Notes: generated by a model from the sequence alone, not told the origin. A DNA stretch of 64,000 bases from Microvelia longipes (GCA_018340805.1 JACMZG010001913.1:17096527-17160526); one strand, 5' to 3'; positions 36,718-48,166 are shown, counted from the stretch's first letter. A program made the numbers and translations.

Positions 36718-38059
36718 ATAATAATCTCTCAAACGGATTAATATTTTTAAATTTAACATGCTAGCTTCGAATTTATATCGCAGTCTTAAAGCCCACGTGG
36801 TGTCATGGCCTGGAAGTTTGGGGTAGCACCAAGCCTTCCCATTCCTAACGTCTTCAAATTCTCAGAAAAAAACGGGCGAGACTACAAAACATCATTGTGC
36901 TTCTCCTGTGAAACTCTTTTAGTGTCGGAGGATGTAGCACCATTAAAATTTATTACCTATCAAACTTATATAATTTTTATCTAAATATATAATATTATAT
37001 TATTTGTATCTAATCTATGTTTTGCTATATTATTGTAACTATACTAGGTGTAGGTACTATATTATTTTTTCTATATTATCTGCAATATACTAAATTATTT
37101 ATCAATCAACTCCTGTCAGAGTGCAATAACTGTATAGTTTCTCTGAACAGACTTCTCAAGCCAACGAAACCACATTAATTCTAATAATTGTTTCAATATT
37201 GTTAGTATATTACTCAATTATAAAATGTAAAAAACAACTTGGAACTAACTAAGGGAGAGATGACATGAACCAGTGTGTTGTGACGTCATTAACCCGGTTT
37301 TCAAACTAAGAAAATTTGCTCGAGACCTCCGCGCTAGAATTCTTGAAAACCAACCGGCAATAAAAATTGATAAACGTATTAAATAAAAGAAACGGACGAA
37401 TCCAAATAAAATTACAAATATCTGAATCAAAGAATATATAGATAAAGAAAGTTGGTGGGATTTATTGTTTCGGACAAGAACAGGTTAGTTTTGTAGCCAT
37501 TTAACAGAAGCGCTAGTTTAGAATTTTGTAGTTTCGCCACGTTAAGTACGAGAATGCGCCACAGTCGTCTTATTTTCTGCAAACTATTTCTAGTACAAAA
37601 CTGATAAATCCACATATTTTCTTTATATTATAATAACCAATTTCAAGTAAATACTCGTGTCGTTAAAATATTAATAAAGAAGGGATGATTTCATAAAACT
37701 AACTTAGAAAAGTGGGTGTTACGGTGAGGAGTTAGTTTCAGAACAGTCGCTAGATGCCAGCACCGAGTTCACCCCCACCTTCTGTCTAACGCTCTCGTAT
37801 ACCTTCCGACAATCTATACCTATTACGTTTTTAGACCTGAATATTGTATTGTTTTGATTATTTTTTTCATTATCATTAACTAGTTAAAAAACCTAAACGG
37901 ATACCAATGAGTTAATTTATTGTTCTGACGCCGAGTGTAGCGATACTGGAGTAATACTAACTTAAGCTTTAGGAAGACATGACATTCTTAAAGAGCGACG
38001 AGCGAAAAAAAATGATTGAGAAAGTAAAGGAATACTATTTATACGTTTTTATAAATAGT
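36718..38059. other. No gene seen
   Basis: A moderately GC-richer patch lies at 36780-36930 but has no protein-like frame. Nothing else recognised. Confidence 0.45.
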
Positions 38060-38084
38060 ATTTGTATATAAAAGGTTTTTTTAA

Positions 38085-38115
38085 CCCCGATGGGCCGAAA
38101 GGCCCTAACACGGGG
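38085..38115 (+). repeat. Two-tier stem-loop, retroposon 3' end
   Basis: CCCC pairs with GGGG outside; GGGCC pairs with GGCCC inside around a GAAA loop; GAT and TAACAC are unpaired between the tiers. It has the same design as the stem-loop at 38552-38580, at the end of a tRNA-derived SINE, so it probably marks another retroposon end. Confidence 0.6.
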
Positions 38116-38399
38116 ATTTTATCTATATTTTTTCGCGTTATTTTACTATGCACAATAATTGGACGTAAACTATTGTATACAAGAGAAAAGTACTAGTTAT
38201 ACAAGATTGCATAGTATACACATTGTTCCTCAATACAAAGAGGAATAAAGGCAATTGATTCAACTATCATATTTTTCCAGGCTATTTGTAATATTTGTAC
38301 AACATAAATTGAAATAAAGGTAATCTAAACCCCAATCCTATTGTTTCCTAGACAAGGTGTATTTTTGTGATTGGTCTGCATCTCAAAATTCAAGGTAGC

Positions 38400-38600
38400 A
38401 AAATATTACACGAAGCCGCCTCCGTAGTCGATGTCGTTGTAGCATCAGTATTTACACTGACCTTTGACACCTTTGACTGACCTTTGACACCACGGAGGTT
38501 GGGGTTCGCATCCCAGGTTACAAACTCTGAAGTAGTTCCTGCAGGGATTATCCCTGATGAGCCACAAGGCTCTAAACGGGCACTATTATTATTTATAAAT
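38400..38600 (+). mobile_element. tRNA-derived SINE
   Basis: GCCTCCGTAGTCGATGTCGT and TGTAGCA stand where a tRNA A box would be, and GGAGGTTGGGGTTCGCATCC contains a B box (GGTTCGCATCC), with CCTCCG and CGGAGG able to form the acceptor-like pairing. TTTGACTGACCTTTGACACC is duplicated in the anticodon-arm region. The 3' part ends in a stem-loop (38552-38580) and ACTATTATTATTTATAAA. The length and the tRNA-like head fit an insect SINE mobilised by a LINE with an ATT-type tail. Confidence 0.7.
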
Positions 38601-39604
38601 TAATCAAATCACGGTACGATACGAAACCGAGATGAGCGGGTAACATAAATTGAAAGTGCTGATAAAATAAACACCTCACCTAATTTTATTTTACAATTTT
38701 CCATCTCATACCATACCATTTATTTATTGCTGTACAACATATAATGCGCAAGTATATAAAAATAAAATAAAAATCTTACATAAGTTAAAATAATTTTCAG
38801 CTAATACAAAATGAAACGGGATAATAAAAAAAAATCAAAAAACTTAATAAGATAAAAGTTAGTTCAATAAACTCATACAACAACAAAACAAGATTTAATT
38901 TGACCCTGAACATTTTTCCTTTAACCCCTCAATGATCCTCATTAAAAAAAAAAAGAAGTTTGGGTAGAACGACGAAATAAATAACAAGATAAAAGAAACT
39001 GCAGGAATAAGCGAAAAAGATAAAAGCAGGATAAAAATTCGAGTCCTGGGGAGGATTTCAAGGCTAAATATTGGGATAGGTCATGGCCCTCGGATCCCGA
39101 AAACAACTTAAACTTTTATATTCTCTTCAAAATGTTTCTTCCTTAAAAAATACTTTTTTTAAGTTTCAAAAATTATATATGGTATAAAAATATACATTTT
39201 AACAACAAATAAATCTTGTGATACGAAGTTATAATTTATCTATAAATTTTAAAGTTGTTTTGGTGTTAAAAATTTAGATCAAATTTATTAATTATGAATT
39301 TAATTGAGATGATATAAGCTTAGATAAAGCATCTTTGATGAAAATTATATAAAACATGACATAATTTATATTCATAATAAATAAAAGATAAAATAGTACA
39401 AAATTAATAAGCTTAGATTATACAGGAATATAATGCTTCTTTTTAACTTAATCTTAGATTTTAGGTAAAATGGTTAAAATTAAAACAAGATAATATTACA
39501 CGTAAGTTTAAATAAAATAGTTGTAATAAAAATTCCTTAAATAAATATGCTTAGATCTATGCTGTTTTATATTATATATTATTTTATATTACATCTATGG
39601 AATA
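38601..39604. other. AT-rich stretch, no gene seen
   Basis: 39467-39551 is one half of a direct duplication (see the next entry). Nothing else recognised. Confidence 0.5.
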
Positions 39605-39808
39605 AATTTCCCATTTATACCGCAGGTATATAGGAAAAGTATTGTTTGAAAAAATCTGAAATTGTGATTTCACTTGAATTATCCGTTTCAGGTGTTTTAA
39701 TACATCATGAGTGATTTGCACAAAGCTTAATTCATAATGGTAAAATGGTTATATATTACACGTAAGTTCAAATAAAATAGTTGTAATAAAAATTCCTTCA
39801 ATGACTAT
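39467..39808 (+). repeat. Family H 5' end inside an 80 bp direct duplication
   Basis: A family H head lies at 39605-39735 (CATTTATACCGCAGGTATAT, AGGAAAAGTATTG, CCGTTTCAGGTGTTTTA). It is flanked by direct copies of ATTACACGTAAGTTTAAATA and AAATAGTTGTAATAAAAATT (39467-39551 and 39738-39808). Such a long duplication is more like a repair or template-switch event than a transposase target duplication. Confidence 0.65.
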
Positions 39809-40429
39809 GCATTTATAAAGCTTATTGCATTTAAATTTATAAATAAAACATTAATACTAATAAAACCAAGCAACAAATATAATGTTGTGTAAGGTCAGTC
39901 ACAACAAAAACAAAGTTTAATCCGAGAATTTTTTATCAGAGAATCTTATAAATAGAATAGTTTTGTTGTGTAAGAAAGAAGAATTGGATTGTTTACTTAA
40001 CTGAGCATGTACAAACAGAATCTTTTCAGAGAAGATAAAGAAATGTAAAAAATCGTTTTGAGTTACGTCTTTATTTAGAGCCACAAAATAAGCTTATTGG
40101 TGTTAGATAAATAAAAAAAAGAGAGGACTTTTAAAGAGAAATCAATCTAAGAACAAAATTGAGGGGTGGATATTTTAAATAATGGAGTTAAAAGAGTTAA
40201 TTAATTAATTAAATGAGGCAAATAATTCGAAAAATAATGTTAAAAGGGGTAAGAAACGGTAAAATGAGATAGATATCTCTAGTTCAAGTGTTTAAAAAAA
40301 CAGTAGAATTTTATATAAATCTTCAGTAATTGAGAAAAAAAATTTTATCACTGTTAATAAGATTAATATCGCGACACTGGACTTGGTGTTTCAGATGGTT
40401 ATCGTTGAGAAATATTGGCACATATTAAT

Positions 40430-41180
40430 CATTGGAGTTAAAAGAAATAGTTATCAGTGAAAAAAATGAATTAATCTAGTTGAGAAAATTTTAGAATCTT
40501 AATCATTAGAGTTAAAAGAGTTAGTTATTGCTGAAAAAATTAATTGTCTTAATCATTGGATTAAAAAATGTAAGTTATCTTCGAGAAAATATTAGATATC
40601 TTAATCATTAGAGTTAAAAGAGTTAGTTATTGCTGAAAAAAATTAATTTTTCTTAATCATTGGATTAAAAAATGTTAGATATCTTAATCATTAGAATCCA
40701 AGAGGTTTGCAATAAAATACGTCTCTCCACCAATTATTTTATATATTAAAGAGCTAGCTTTCAGCTGCATTCAGCCATCATCAGCCTAGACGAGTGTTTG
40801 GTAGCAGGAAGTACCGATATCAGAGGTAACCAGCACACTCAATTGGTGGAGAAACGTATTTTATCCAATTTATTTAATCCAAGAGAAACCTCTGGATTAT
40901 AAGATGGACTCCACAATGCAGCCAACTTTACGGAATGTTATTCATTAGAGTTAAAAGAGTTAATTATTGCTGAAAAAATTAATTGTCTTAATCATTGGAT
41001 TAAAAAATGTAAGTTATCTTCGAGAAAACTTTAGATATCTTAATCATTAGAGTTAAAAGAGTTAGTTATTGCTGAAAAAAATAATTGTCTTAATCATTGG
41101 ATTAAAAAATGTTAGTTATCGTTGAGAAAATTTTAGACGTCTTAATCATTGGAGTTAACAGAGATGATAATCAGTAAAAA
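40430..41180. repeat. Satellite, monomeric part
   Basis: Irregular tandem monomers of about 50-60 bp around TCTTAATCATTGGAGTTAAA and GTTATCGTTGAGAAAATTTT. Monomers vary more here than further right. It is interrupted by the insertion at 40698-40937. Confidence 0.85.
40698..40937. mobile_element. Insertion inside the satellite, with inverted ends
   Basis: ATAAAATACGTCTCTCCACC (left, about 40712) is inverted at 40840-40864 with one change. Outer CCAAGAGGTTT and AAACCTCTGG pieces are also inverted. A tail ATAAGATGGACTCCACAATG follows on the right. TCATTAGA is present on both sides and could be an 8 bp target duplication, but it is also satellite sequence. No coding capacity. Confidence 0.6.
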
Positions 41181-43090
41181 ATTAGATTTCTTAATCGTTG
41201 GATTTAAAAGAGATAGTTATCAATGAAAAAATAGATGTCTCTATCATTGGATTTAAAATAGATAGTTATCGTTAAGAAAATTTTAGACATCTTAATCATT
41301 GGAGTTAAAACAGTTAATTATTCGGCAAGAACATTTACATATATTTTAATCATTGGAGTTTAGAGAGTTAGTGAACAGTCCAAAAAAAATAATAAAGATA
41401 TAATAGATATAAAAAAAAGAAATTAAGATATAATTTCAGATATCTTAATCATTGGAGTTAAAAGAGATAGTTATCAATGAAAAATAGATGTCTCTATCAT
41501 TGGATTTAAAATAGATAGTTATCGTTAAGAAAATTTTAGACATCTTAATCATTGGAGTTAAAACAGTTAATTATCGGCAAGAACATTTACATATATTTTA
41601 ATCATTGGAGTTTAGAGAGTTAGTGAACAGTCCAAAAAAAATAATAAAGATATAATAAGATATAAAAAAAAGAATTAAGATATAATTTCAGATATCTTAA
41701 TCATTGGAGTTAAAAGAGATAGTTATCAATGAAAAAATAGATGTCTCTATCATTGGATTTAAAATAGATAGTTATCGTTAAGAAAATTTTAGACATCTTA
41801 ATCATTGGAGTTAAAACAGTTAATTATCGGCAAGAACATTTTACATATATTTTAATCATTGGAGTTTAGAGAGTTAGTGAACAGTCCAAAAAAAATAATA
41901 AAGATATAATAAGATATAAAAAAAAGAAATTAAGATATAATTTCAGATATCTTAATCATTGGAGTTAAAAGAGATAGTTATCAATGAAAAATAGATGTCT
42001 CTATCATTGGATTTAAAATAGATAGTTATCGTTAAGAAAATTTTAGACATCTTAATCATTGGAGTTAAAACAGTTAATTATCGGCAAGAACATTTTACAT
42101 ATATTTTAATCATTGGAGTTTAGAGAGTTAGTGAACAGTCCAAAAAAAATAATAAAGATATAATAAGATATTAAAAAAAGAAATTAAGATATAATTTCAG
42201 ATATCTTAATCATTGGAGTTAAAAGAGATAGTTATCAATGAAAAATAGATGTCTCTATCATTGGATTTAAAAATAGATAGTTATCGTTAAGAAAATTTTA
42301 GACATCTTAATCATTGGAGTTAAAACAGTTAATTATCGGCAAGAACATTTACATATATTTTTAATCATTGGAGTTTAGAGAGTTAGTGAACAGTCCAAAA
42401 AAATAATAAAGATATAATAAGATAAAAAAAGAAATTAAGATATAATTTCAGATATCTTAATCATTGGAGTTAAAGAGATAGTTATCAATGAAAAAATAGA
42501 TGTCTCTATCATTGGATTTAAAATAGATAGTTATCGTTAAGAAAATTTTAGACATCTTAATCATTGGAGTTAAAACAGTTAATTATCGGCAAGAACATTT
42601 TACATATATTTTAATCATTGGAGTTTAGAGAGTTAGTGAACAGTCCAAAAAAAATAATAAAGATATAATAAGATATAAAAAAAAGAAATTAAGATATAAT
42701 TTCAGATATCTTAATCATTGGAGTTAAAAGAGATAGTTATCAATGAAAAAATAGATGTCTCTATCATTGGATTTAAAATAGATAGTTATCGTTAAGAAAA
42801 TTTTAGACATCTTAATCATTGGAGTTAAAACAGTTAATTATCGGCAAGAACATTTTACATATATTTTAATCATTGGAGTTTAGAGAGTTAGTGAACAGTC
42901 CAAAAAAAATAATAAAGATATAATAAGATATTAAAAAAAGAAATTAAGATATAATTTCAGATATCTTAATCATTGGAGTTAAAAGAGATAGTTATCAATG
43001 AAAAAATAGATGTCTCTATCATTGGATTTAAAATAGATAGTTATCGTTGAGAAAATTTTAGATATATTTTAATCATTGGAGTTTAGAGAG
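41181..43090. repeat. Satellite, 253 bp higher-order unit of four monomers
   Basis: TTCAGATATCTTAATCATTG recurs at 41434, 41687, 41942, 42195, 42447, 42700 and 42955, spacings 252-255 bp. Each unit has four diverged monomers keyed by ATCATTGGAGTTAAAAGAGA, ATCATTGGATTTAAAATAGA, ATCATTGGAGTTAAAACAGT and ATCATTGGAGTTTAGAGAGT, then an AT-rich spacer. Units are nearly identical to each other while monomers inside a unit differ, the sign of amplification of the whole unit. Confidence 0.95.
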
Positions 43091-44134
43091 TTAGTGAACA
43101 GTGCGAAAAAGATACATATCTCTAACATTTAAAATAAGAAAAGGAAAGTGTCAATGGAATAGAGATTTCAATTGTAACAGAAAAAGAGTAGTGTGAGAGT
43201 GTTGTTTAATACAAATAAGTTTGAAAAGACGAGATATAGAGAATAGAGTCAATGAAATTTCTTCAACATCGGAGTTAAAAGAAGAGTGCGAATTATAAGA
43301 GTAATTGGAGTTAAAAGAGCAAATTATTGGCTTTATTGAAATAGATATTTAAAATATTGGAGTTAAAAGAGATAGGAAATGGATTGAATGAGATAAATAT
43401 TTTAACACAATAGAGTTAAAAGAGTTAATAAACAGTGTGAATGGGATAGAGTCGTATTTTGGACAAAAAGAGGGGAAAACTCACGAGTCTAGACTCATAG
43501 ACGGTTCAACGACACTCGAAAATAACTGACCTTGTACAATGTATGACGTCATCAGATGAAGAAAACTACCACATAGGAACCACTAAACTAAACCCTCTGA
43601 GATTTTCATGACAACCTCCCTCATTTCCCAATCAATCTATAAAACCTTTTTCCTGTCTAGAAAATTGCTTTCCATTCCAGAAACTGATTATCTGCCTTCA
43701 CCTTGACATTTTCATAAAATCAAGGTTAATGCAATTTTCCTCCGTTGATCACCCAACTTTTAATAATTAAATTTTTGAAAAAAAAGTGATGCACGAATTT
43801 TGATTGTTCTGGTAAGCAAAGTTATAAATAGTGTATTTTAAAACAAAAATCCACTCGAATAATTCCTTAAATACAGTTCAGAAAATTTTAAAGAGTGCAT
43901 TTATGCAAGTATACTTTTTGCTTCCCTATCGCCCAAAACAGCAAGGAAAGATTTGAACAGCGTAAAATGAGACACCCACATTATTTTAATTTAATTTCCA
44001 CATTCAATAAACCCACAGAACCCAAAATTCAAAAACAAATTTTGCTGACAGGAATTATGAATTGATATTGAGCTGTTTCAGACCTACCTGGATGTTATAA
44101 ATTTTAAAATAAAAAAATTGTAAGATATATATTA
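43091..44134. other. Decayed satellite edge, then no gene seen
   Basis: To about 43440 isolated ATTGGAGTTAAAAGAG blocks remain at irregular spacing. Beyond that nothing is recognised. Confidence 0.5.
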
Positions 44135-44139
44135 GGGAA

Positions 44140-44262
44140 TTTCCTTTAAGAATAAATTGGATGGAAAATGGGATAGGCGTCATAGCGAAAGTCGAACCTC
44201 GGACCACGACATAAATCCGTTTCAGAGGTCCCTAAAGACGATAAACACGTTTTGCGAAACTT
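44140..44262 (-). repeat. Family C 3' end, copy 2
   Basis: Reverse-strand match of 3073-3200: GGGATAGGCGTCATAGCGAA, GTCGAACCTCGGACCACGAC and CCGTTTCAGAGGTCCCTAAA. The hairpin end is eroded to GGGAATTTCCTTTAAGAA. Confidence 0.7.
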
Positions 44263-44267
44263 TATAT

Positions 44268-44270
44268 ATG

Positions 44271-44329
<59 letters not shown>

Positions 44330-44345
44330 TATATGTATGTATGTA
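44268..44345. repeat. (TA)n microsatellite inside family C, copy 2
   Basis: TA repeats with ATGTATGTATGT at the right edge, in the same place as 2987-3072 of copy 1. Confidence 0.9.
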
Positions 44346-44718
44346 TGTATTTCTAGACACTTTCTTGTAAACACTCTATCTTTTCAACGGATTAATATAT
44401 ATTATTTATTAATAAATATTATTAATATTTTTTAATCAAACTTGGTAAAAAATCAACCTTTTGGAGGACACGAACCCTATTGAATACCAGGTTTTTGTGA
44501 CGTCATTAACCCAGTTTGTTGAGTCAGCAAATATTTTAAAAAATTCGGCAAAATTCAGGGTTCATATTTTTCACCGCGAAAAAGGATAATATTTATGTTT
44601 TTGAGACGCTGAATAAAATGAAACCGGTCCGAAGTCAATACGACCTCTCCAAAAAGTCGAAAAGAACCATTGTAAAATTACCAGAAACAAAACACTTAGG
44701 TCGATAAAATAGTTATTT

Positions 44719-44831
44719 ATGCCATAAGGCTGAGAAGTGTGTCTTTATGTCACGGCAATTAGATTTACCGACGAGCGAAGCGAGTCGGGAAAAATTGCCA
44801 AGACATAAAGACATTCTCAGCCGAATGGCAT
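44719..44831. repeat. Large hairpin with GCGAAGC tip
   Basis: A 113 bp imperfect inverted repeat. The left arm has GGCTGAGAA, TGTCTTTATGTC, GGCAAT and CCGACGA; the right arm carries their complements in reverse order. The apex is GAGCGAAGCGAG at 44773-44783. It lies inside a segment (44713-45297) that interrupts family C, as comparison with the uninterrupted copy at 2640-2670 shows. Confidence 0.8.
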
Positions 44832-44840
44832 ACACTATTT

Positions 44841-45297
44841 TTTTTGAGGTAGCACTCATTAAATAAATTGCGCTATATACTTAATTGAAAAAAAACAAAC
44901 GTCCAATTAACTCCATATTATCGTCGTCATTGAATTCATCCATAGCTTCACACTTTTACTCAAAAATGTAAAAGCTTTACAAATAAACACACACAAATTG
45001 TCAATTAAAACACCTTTTAAAAACGAATAAAAAATTAGTCTACGAACAAAAACAGAAACAAAATGAATGTTTTTAAATAAACCACATGAGGGTTTAACAC
45101 AGATTGTTTTTTTGAACACGCTACATTACAGTAATGGCGGCAATATATGAATTACTTTTACGTCCTAGGAGTTTTTTTACATTCATTATTGTCCTCGGAG
45201 GTGAAAAGTACTAAATAACCTCCTAGTACAATAATGATTGGCTTCTCATCCTAAAAACGGTCCAATAAAGTGCTCAATTACGTACTACCTCAAAAAA
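44841..45297. mobile_element. Possible TIR element within the family C interruption
   Basis: TTTTGAGGTAGCAC at the left is inverted at the right (GTACTACCTCAAAA), allowing one or two changes. It encloses about 430 bp of AT-rich DNA without a frame; the arms may continue inward as ATTAAATAAATTGCGC against AAAGTGCTCAATTACG. The hairpin and this unit may be one insertion. Confidence 0.45.
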
Positions 45298-45504
45298 AAT
45301 AAATTTCGAGTAGGTTATCGATTTCTAAATATTTTTGGGCGCTGAATCGAATAAATTTGGTCCGAAGACGATACGGCCATTCTAAGTGACCAAAAAGTAA
45401 AAAAAAGTGGTTAATACCAGAAAACAAAATTTTGGACACTAAATAACACATTTTAAGTGGGGAGTCCACTTCCAATTTTTCAATTTATTTTTTGGGCCTG
45501 TGAG

Positions 45505-45590
45505 TTGAATGGCAGTGGTCCGGAGTCGATACGAGCACTCAAACTCTGGGTACCTGGGATCAAATCCTGGTAGGGACGATAATTTTTTAT
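45505..45590 (+). repeat. tRNA-like segment of family C copy 2
   Basis: GGCAGTGGTCCGGAGTCGAT then GGTACCTGGGATCAAATCC (B-box-like). Same arrangement as the minus-strand units at 2236-2460. Confidence 0.45.
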
Positions 45591-45628
45591 CGTTTTTTTT
45601 TTATAAAATAATTTAATAACCACAAAAT

Positions 45629-46192
45629 AATTCTTACGCGGTAGTCCGCATGTCGGGCGAATTTCCTTTGGTATGCGTGTTTCCGTGCTTAGCAACAATT
45701 CTGGTTGGAATTATAATTTTTTATAGCTTTTTACATTATATAAGTTTACAACTACAAAATAATTCTGTCAGACGAATTTAATTTAAAATGCGAGTTTCCG
45801 TGCTTAACAACCCATTTCTTGCTTAAGGTTCCGGTTCATACTTAACAACCTAAGCAGTTACTTAATATTCAAGCACAGCTCGTAACTCATTTTGTCTGTA
45901 TTTTTTAAAGGAAATGCGCTAAAACCTTTAAAGATAACTAACTAAGCTTAAAGATAAGTAACTAAGTTTAAAACTAGTGCAAATAATAGTGCGTACTGCT
46001 AATTTTAGAGGCCAGGTTTTTGCAAAATCAACTGGATAATTATGCGCATTTCCTTTGAAAAATACAGACAAAATGAGCTACAGTGCACTGCAAGTGGTCA
46101 TGAACCGGAACCTTAAGCAAGGAATGGGTTGTTAAGCACGAAAACACGCATTCTAAATTAAATTCGCCCGACAGCGGACCACCCTTCCAGAA
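45629..46192. mobile_element. Family P palindromic element, copy 2
   Basis: Ends AATTCTTACGCGGTAGTCCG and CCCTTCCAGAATT with inverted arms (TGTTAAGCACG, AACCGGAACCTTAAGC, AAATGCGC). An extra partial end is duplicated at 45690-45800 (ATTCTGTCAGACGAATTTAA). Centre contains AAGATAACTAACTAAGC. No ORF. Confidence 0.75.
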
Positions 46193-46204
46193 TTATTTTG
46201 TAGT

Positions 46205-47140
46205 TGTAAACTTATTACTTACTTATTACTTATTATTACTTACTAACTAATTATTTATTATTTTTACTACTATTACTTATTATTACTTACTTACTAATTA
46301 TTTATTATTTTTACTACTTATTTTTACTACTTACTTATTATTACTACTTACTAATTATTATATTTTTACTACTTATTTTTACTACTATTACTTATTATTA
46401 CCTTACTTACTACTTACTTATTATTATTACTTACTACTAATTATTTAATTATTTTTACTACTTTATTTTACTACTATTACGTACTTACTAATTATTTATT
46501 ATTTTACTACTATTACTTATTATTACTTACTTACTAATTATTTATTATTTTTACTACTTATTTTTACTATATTTATATTACTTAACTTAACTAATTATTT
46601 ATTATTTTTACTACTTATTTTACTACTATTACTTATTATTACTTACTTACTAATTATTTATTATTTTTACTACTTATTTTTACTACTATTACTTACTTAC
46701 TAATTATTTATTATTTTTTTACTACTATTACTATTATTACTTACTTACTAATTATTTATTATTTTACTACTTATTTTTACTACTATTACTTATATTACTT
46801 ACTACTAATTATTATTTTTTTACTACTTATTTTTACTACTATTACTTATTATTACTTACTTACTTATTTTACTACTTATTTATTACTACTTTACGTTACT
46901 TACTAATTATTATTATTTACTACTATTACTTATTTTACTTACATTTTACTATTATTTTACTACTTATATTACTTACTATTATTTACTACTTATTTTTATA
47001 CTATTACTTATTATTTTACTTATTATTATTTTTACTTACTATTTTTACTACTATTACTTATTTATTACTTACTTTACTTTACTACTATTAATTACTTACT
47101 TTTTACCTACTTATTTGTACTATACTATTACTCTTTTCCG
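46205..47140. repeat. TTAC/TTA low-complexity array
   Basis: More than 900 bp built from TTACTTAC, TTATTATTAC, TAATTATTTATTATT and TTTTACTACTTA in irregular order. It behaves like a degenerate compound microsatellite with a loose 60-70 bp period. Many single-base indels could be real or due to sequencing. Confidence 0.95.
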
Positions 47141-47904
47141 TTATCTTTTGTTGAAATATTATATTTTTTCCCCAAACGTTTTTTTTATATAATAAGAGAA
47201 ATATAACCATATTTGTGGCAATTTAATTTATTTATATAAAATATATTCAGTTAAATACACTACAAATTCATGATATTCAACTAAACATAATTAAATTTTA
47301 TAAACTTTAATTACGCACACCAAAGTTAATTCAGGTTTTTAATCGTTGTTTTAAAGTCTATGATCTTTTAGAGTTTTACATTTTATAAAATCTTGAACTA
47401 ACAATTTTAAAGAATCATATTTTCTAAAACTTTTCAAGGATACGTGGTACAACATAGATAAAAATGTAAAATAATATTTTATACGCTAATTAGCAAAGGA
47501 ATTAGTAGAGTTTCCTCTAGTTAATTTATTTTGTTTGAAAAACTAAGCATTTCGAGTAGGGAGAACTTATATGAAGTTAATAAGTAGAAAGTTACAAGTA
47601 TTAGCATAACTTAGAAGTGCATACTTGTAATTACATATATTTAATAAGTTTAATTTAAATAATTCGAGGATTATTTAAATTATATCCGGTAACGCGAATT
47701 AAGGATTTAAAAAATTCCAGTGCACTTGAAAGGAAATGGAATTTAAAGTGAAAAAAAAATGGCGATAAAAAAATAATTCAATAATTTAAAAAAGTTAAAT
47801 TTATTAAGTTATTTAAATAAAAATGAAAAAAAAATAAAAAAAATATTTTTGACAAAAATAAGTTAAATGATTATTATTAGGAGGATAGATTTTTATTTTT
47901 TACT
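47141..47904. other. AT-rich stretch, no gene seen
   Basis: No feature recognised. Confidence 0.5.
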
Positions 47905-47974
47905 TCTTGTTTCATATTGTATTAATTGTATTTATTGTGTACTTATTGTATTTTATTTATTTGATCGTCCTCTT

Positions 47975-48130
47975 TTTGTTTGGAGGTACTGAGGATGACC
48001 TTTATTTGGTTGAAAGCCGGTTTTACTATCATTATATGCTTACAACTATATTTGTGGATGGTCTTTATTTGAATCCTTATAATATGGAATCCACTGGCGC
48101 TAACGTCACTCATTTGATTATTATTATTTA
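47975..48130 (+). repeat. Retroelement end with CTGAGGATGACC..GAAA motif
   Basis: ACTGAGGATGACCTTTATTT with GGTTGAAAGCCGG has the CTGAxGA..GAAA arrangement seen at the ends of several arthropod retroelements and at 8200 in the Penelope-like copy. The segment ends in ATTATTATTATTTA. A frame of 74 codons crosses it (starting at 47907, hydrophobic) but looks non-coding. Confidence 0.35.
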
Positions 48131-48166
48131 ACTGTTGCTTCTACCATAATAGTTCAACATCCAAAT

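Larger units (their letters stand above)
44346..45628 (-). repeat. Family C composite repeat, copy 2 (interrupted)
   Basis: Matches 2181-2986 in reverse: TTTCTAGACACTTTCTTGTA, AGTCAGCAAATATTTT, AAAATTCGGCAAAATTCAGG, AACCGGTCCGAAGTCAATAC, then, after the insertion at 44713-45297, AAATTTCGAGTAGG, GGTCCGAAGACGATACGG and the tRNA-like part at 45505-45590. The order of landmarks is conserved and inverted relative to copy 1, so the two are independent copies of one repeat. Confidence 0.75.

Noticed and set aside
45271..45292. Minus strand reads TGAGGTAGTACGTAATTGAG, resembling the let-7 seed
   Set aside because: It is the inverted end of a TIR-like element and has no let-7-like hairpin partner at the right distance; similarity stops after the seed region.
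46205..47140. TTAC-rich array as a telomere-like tract
   Set aside because: The unit is irregular (TTAC, TTA, ATTT mixtures), lacks G, and is interstitial; it fits a degenerate compound microsatellite better.
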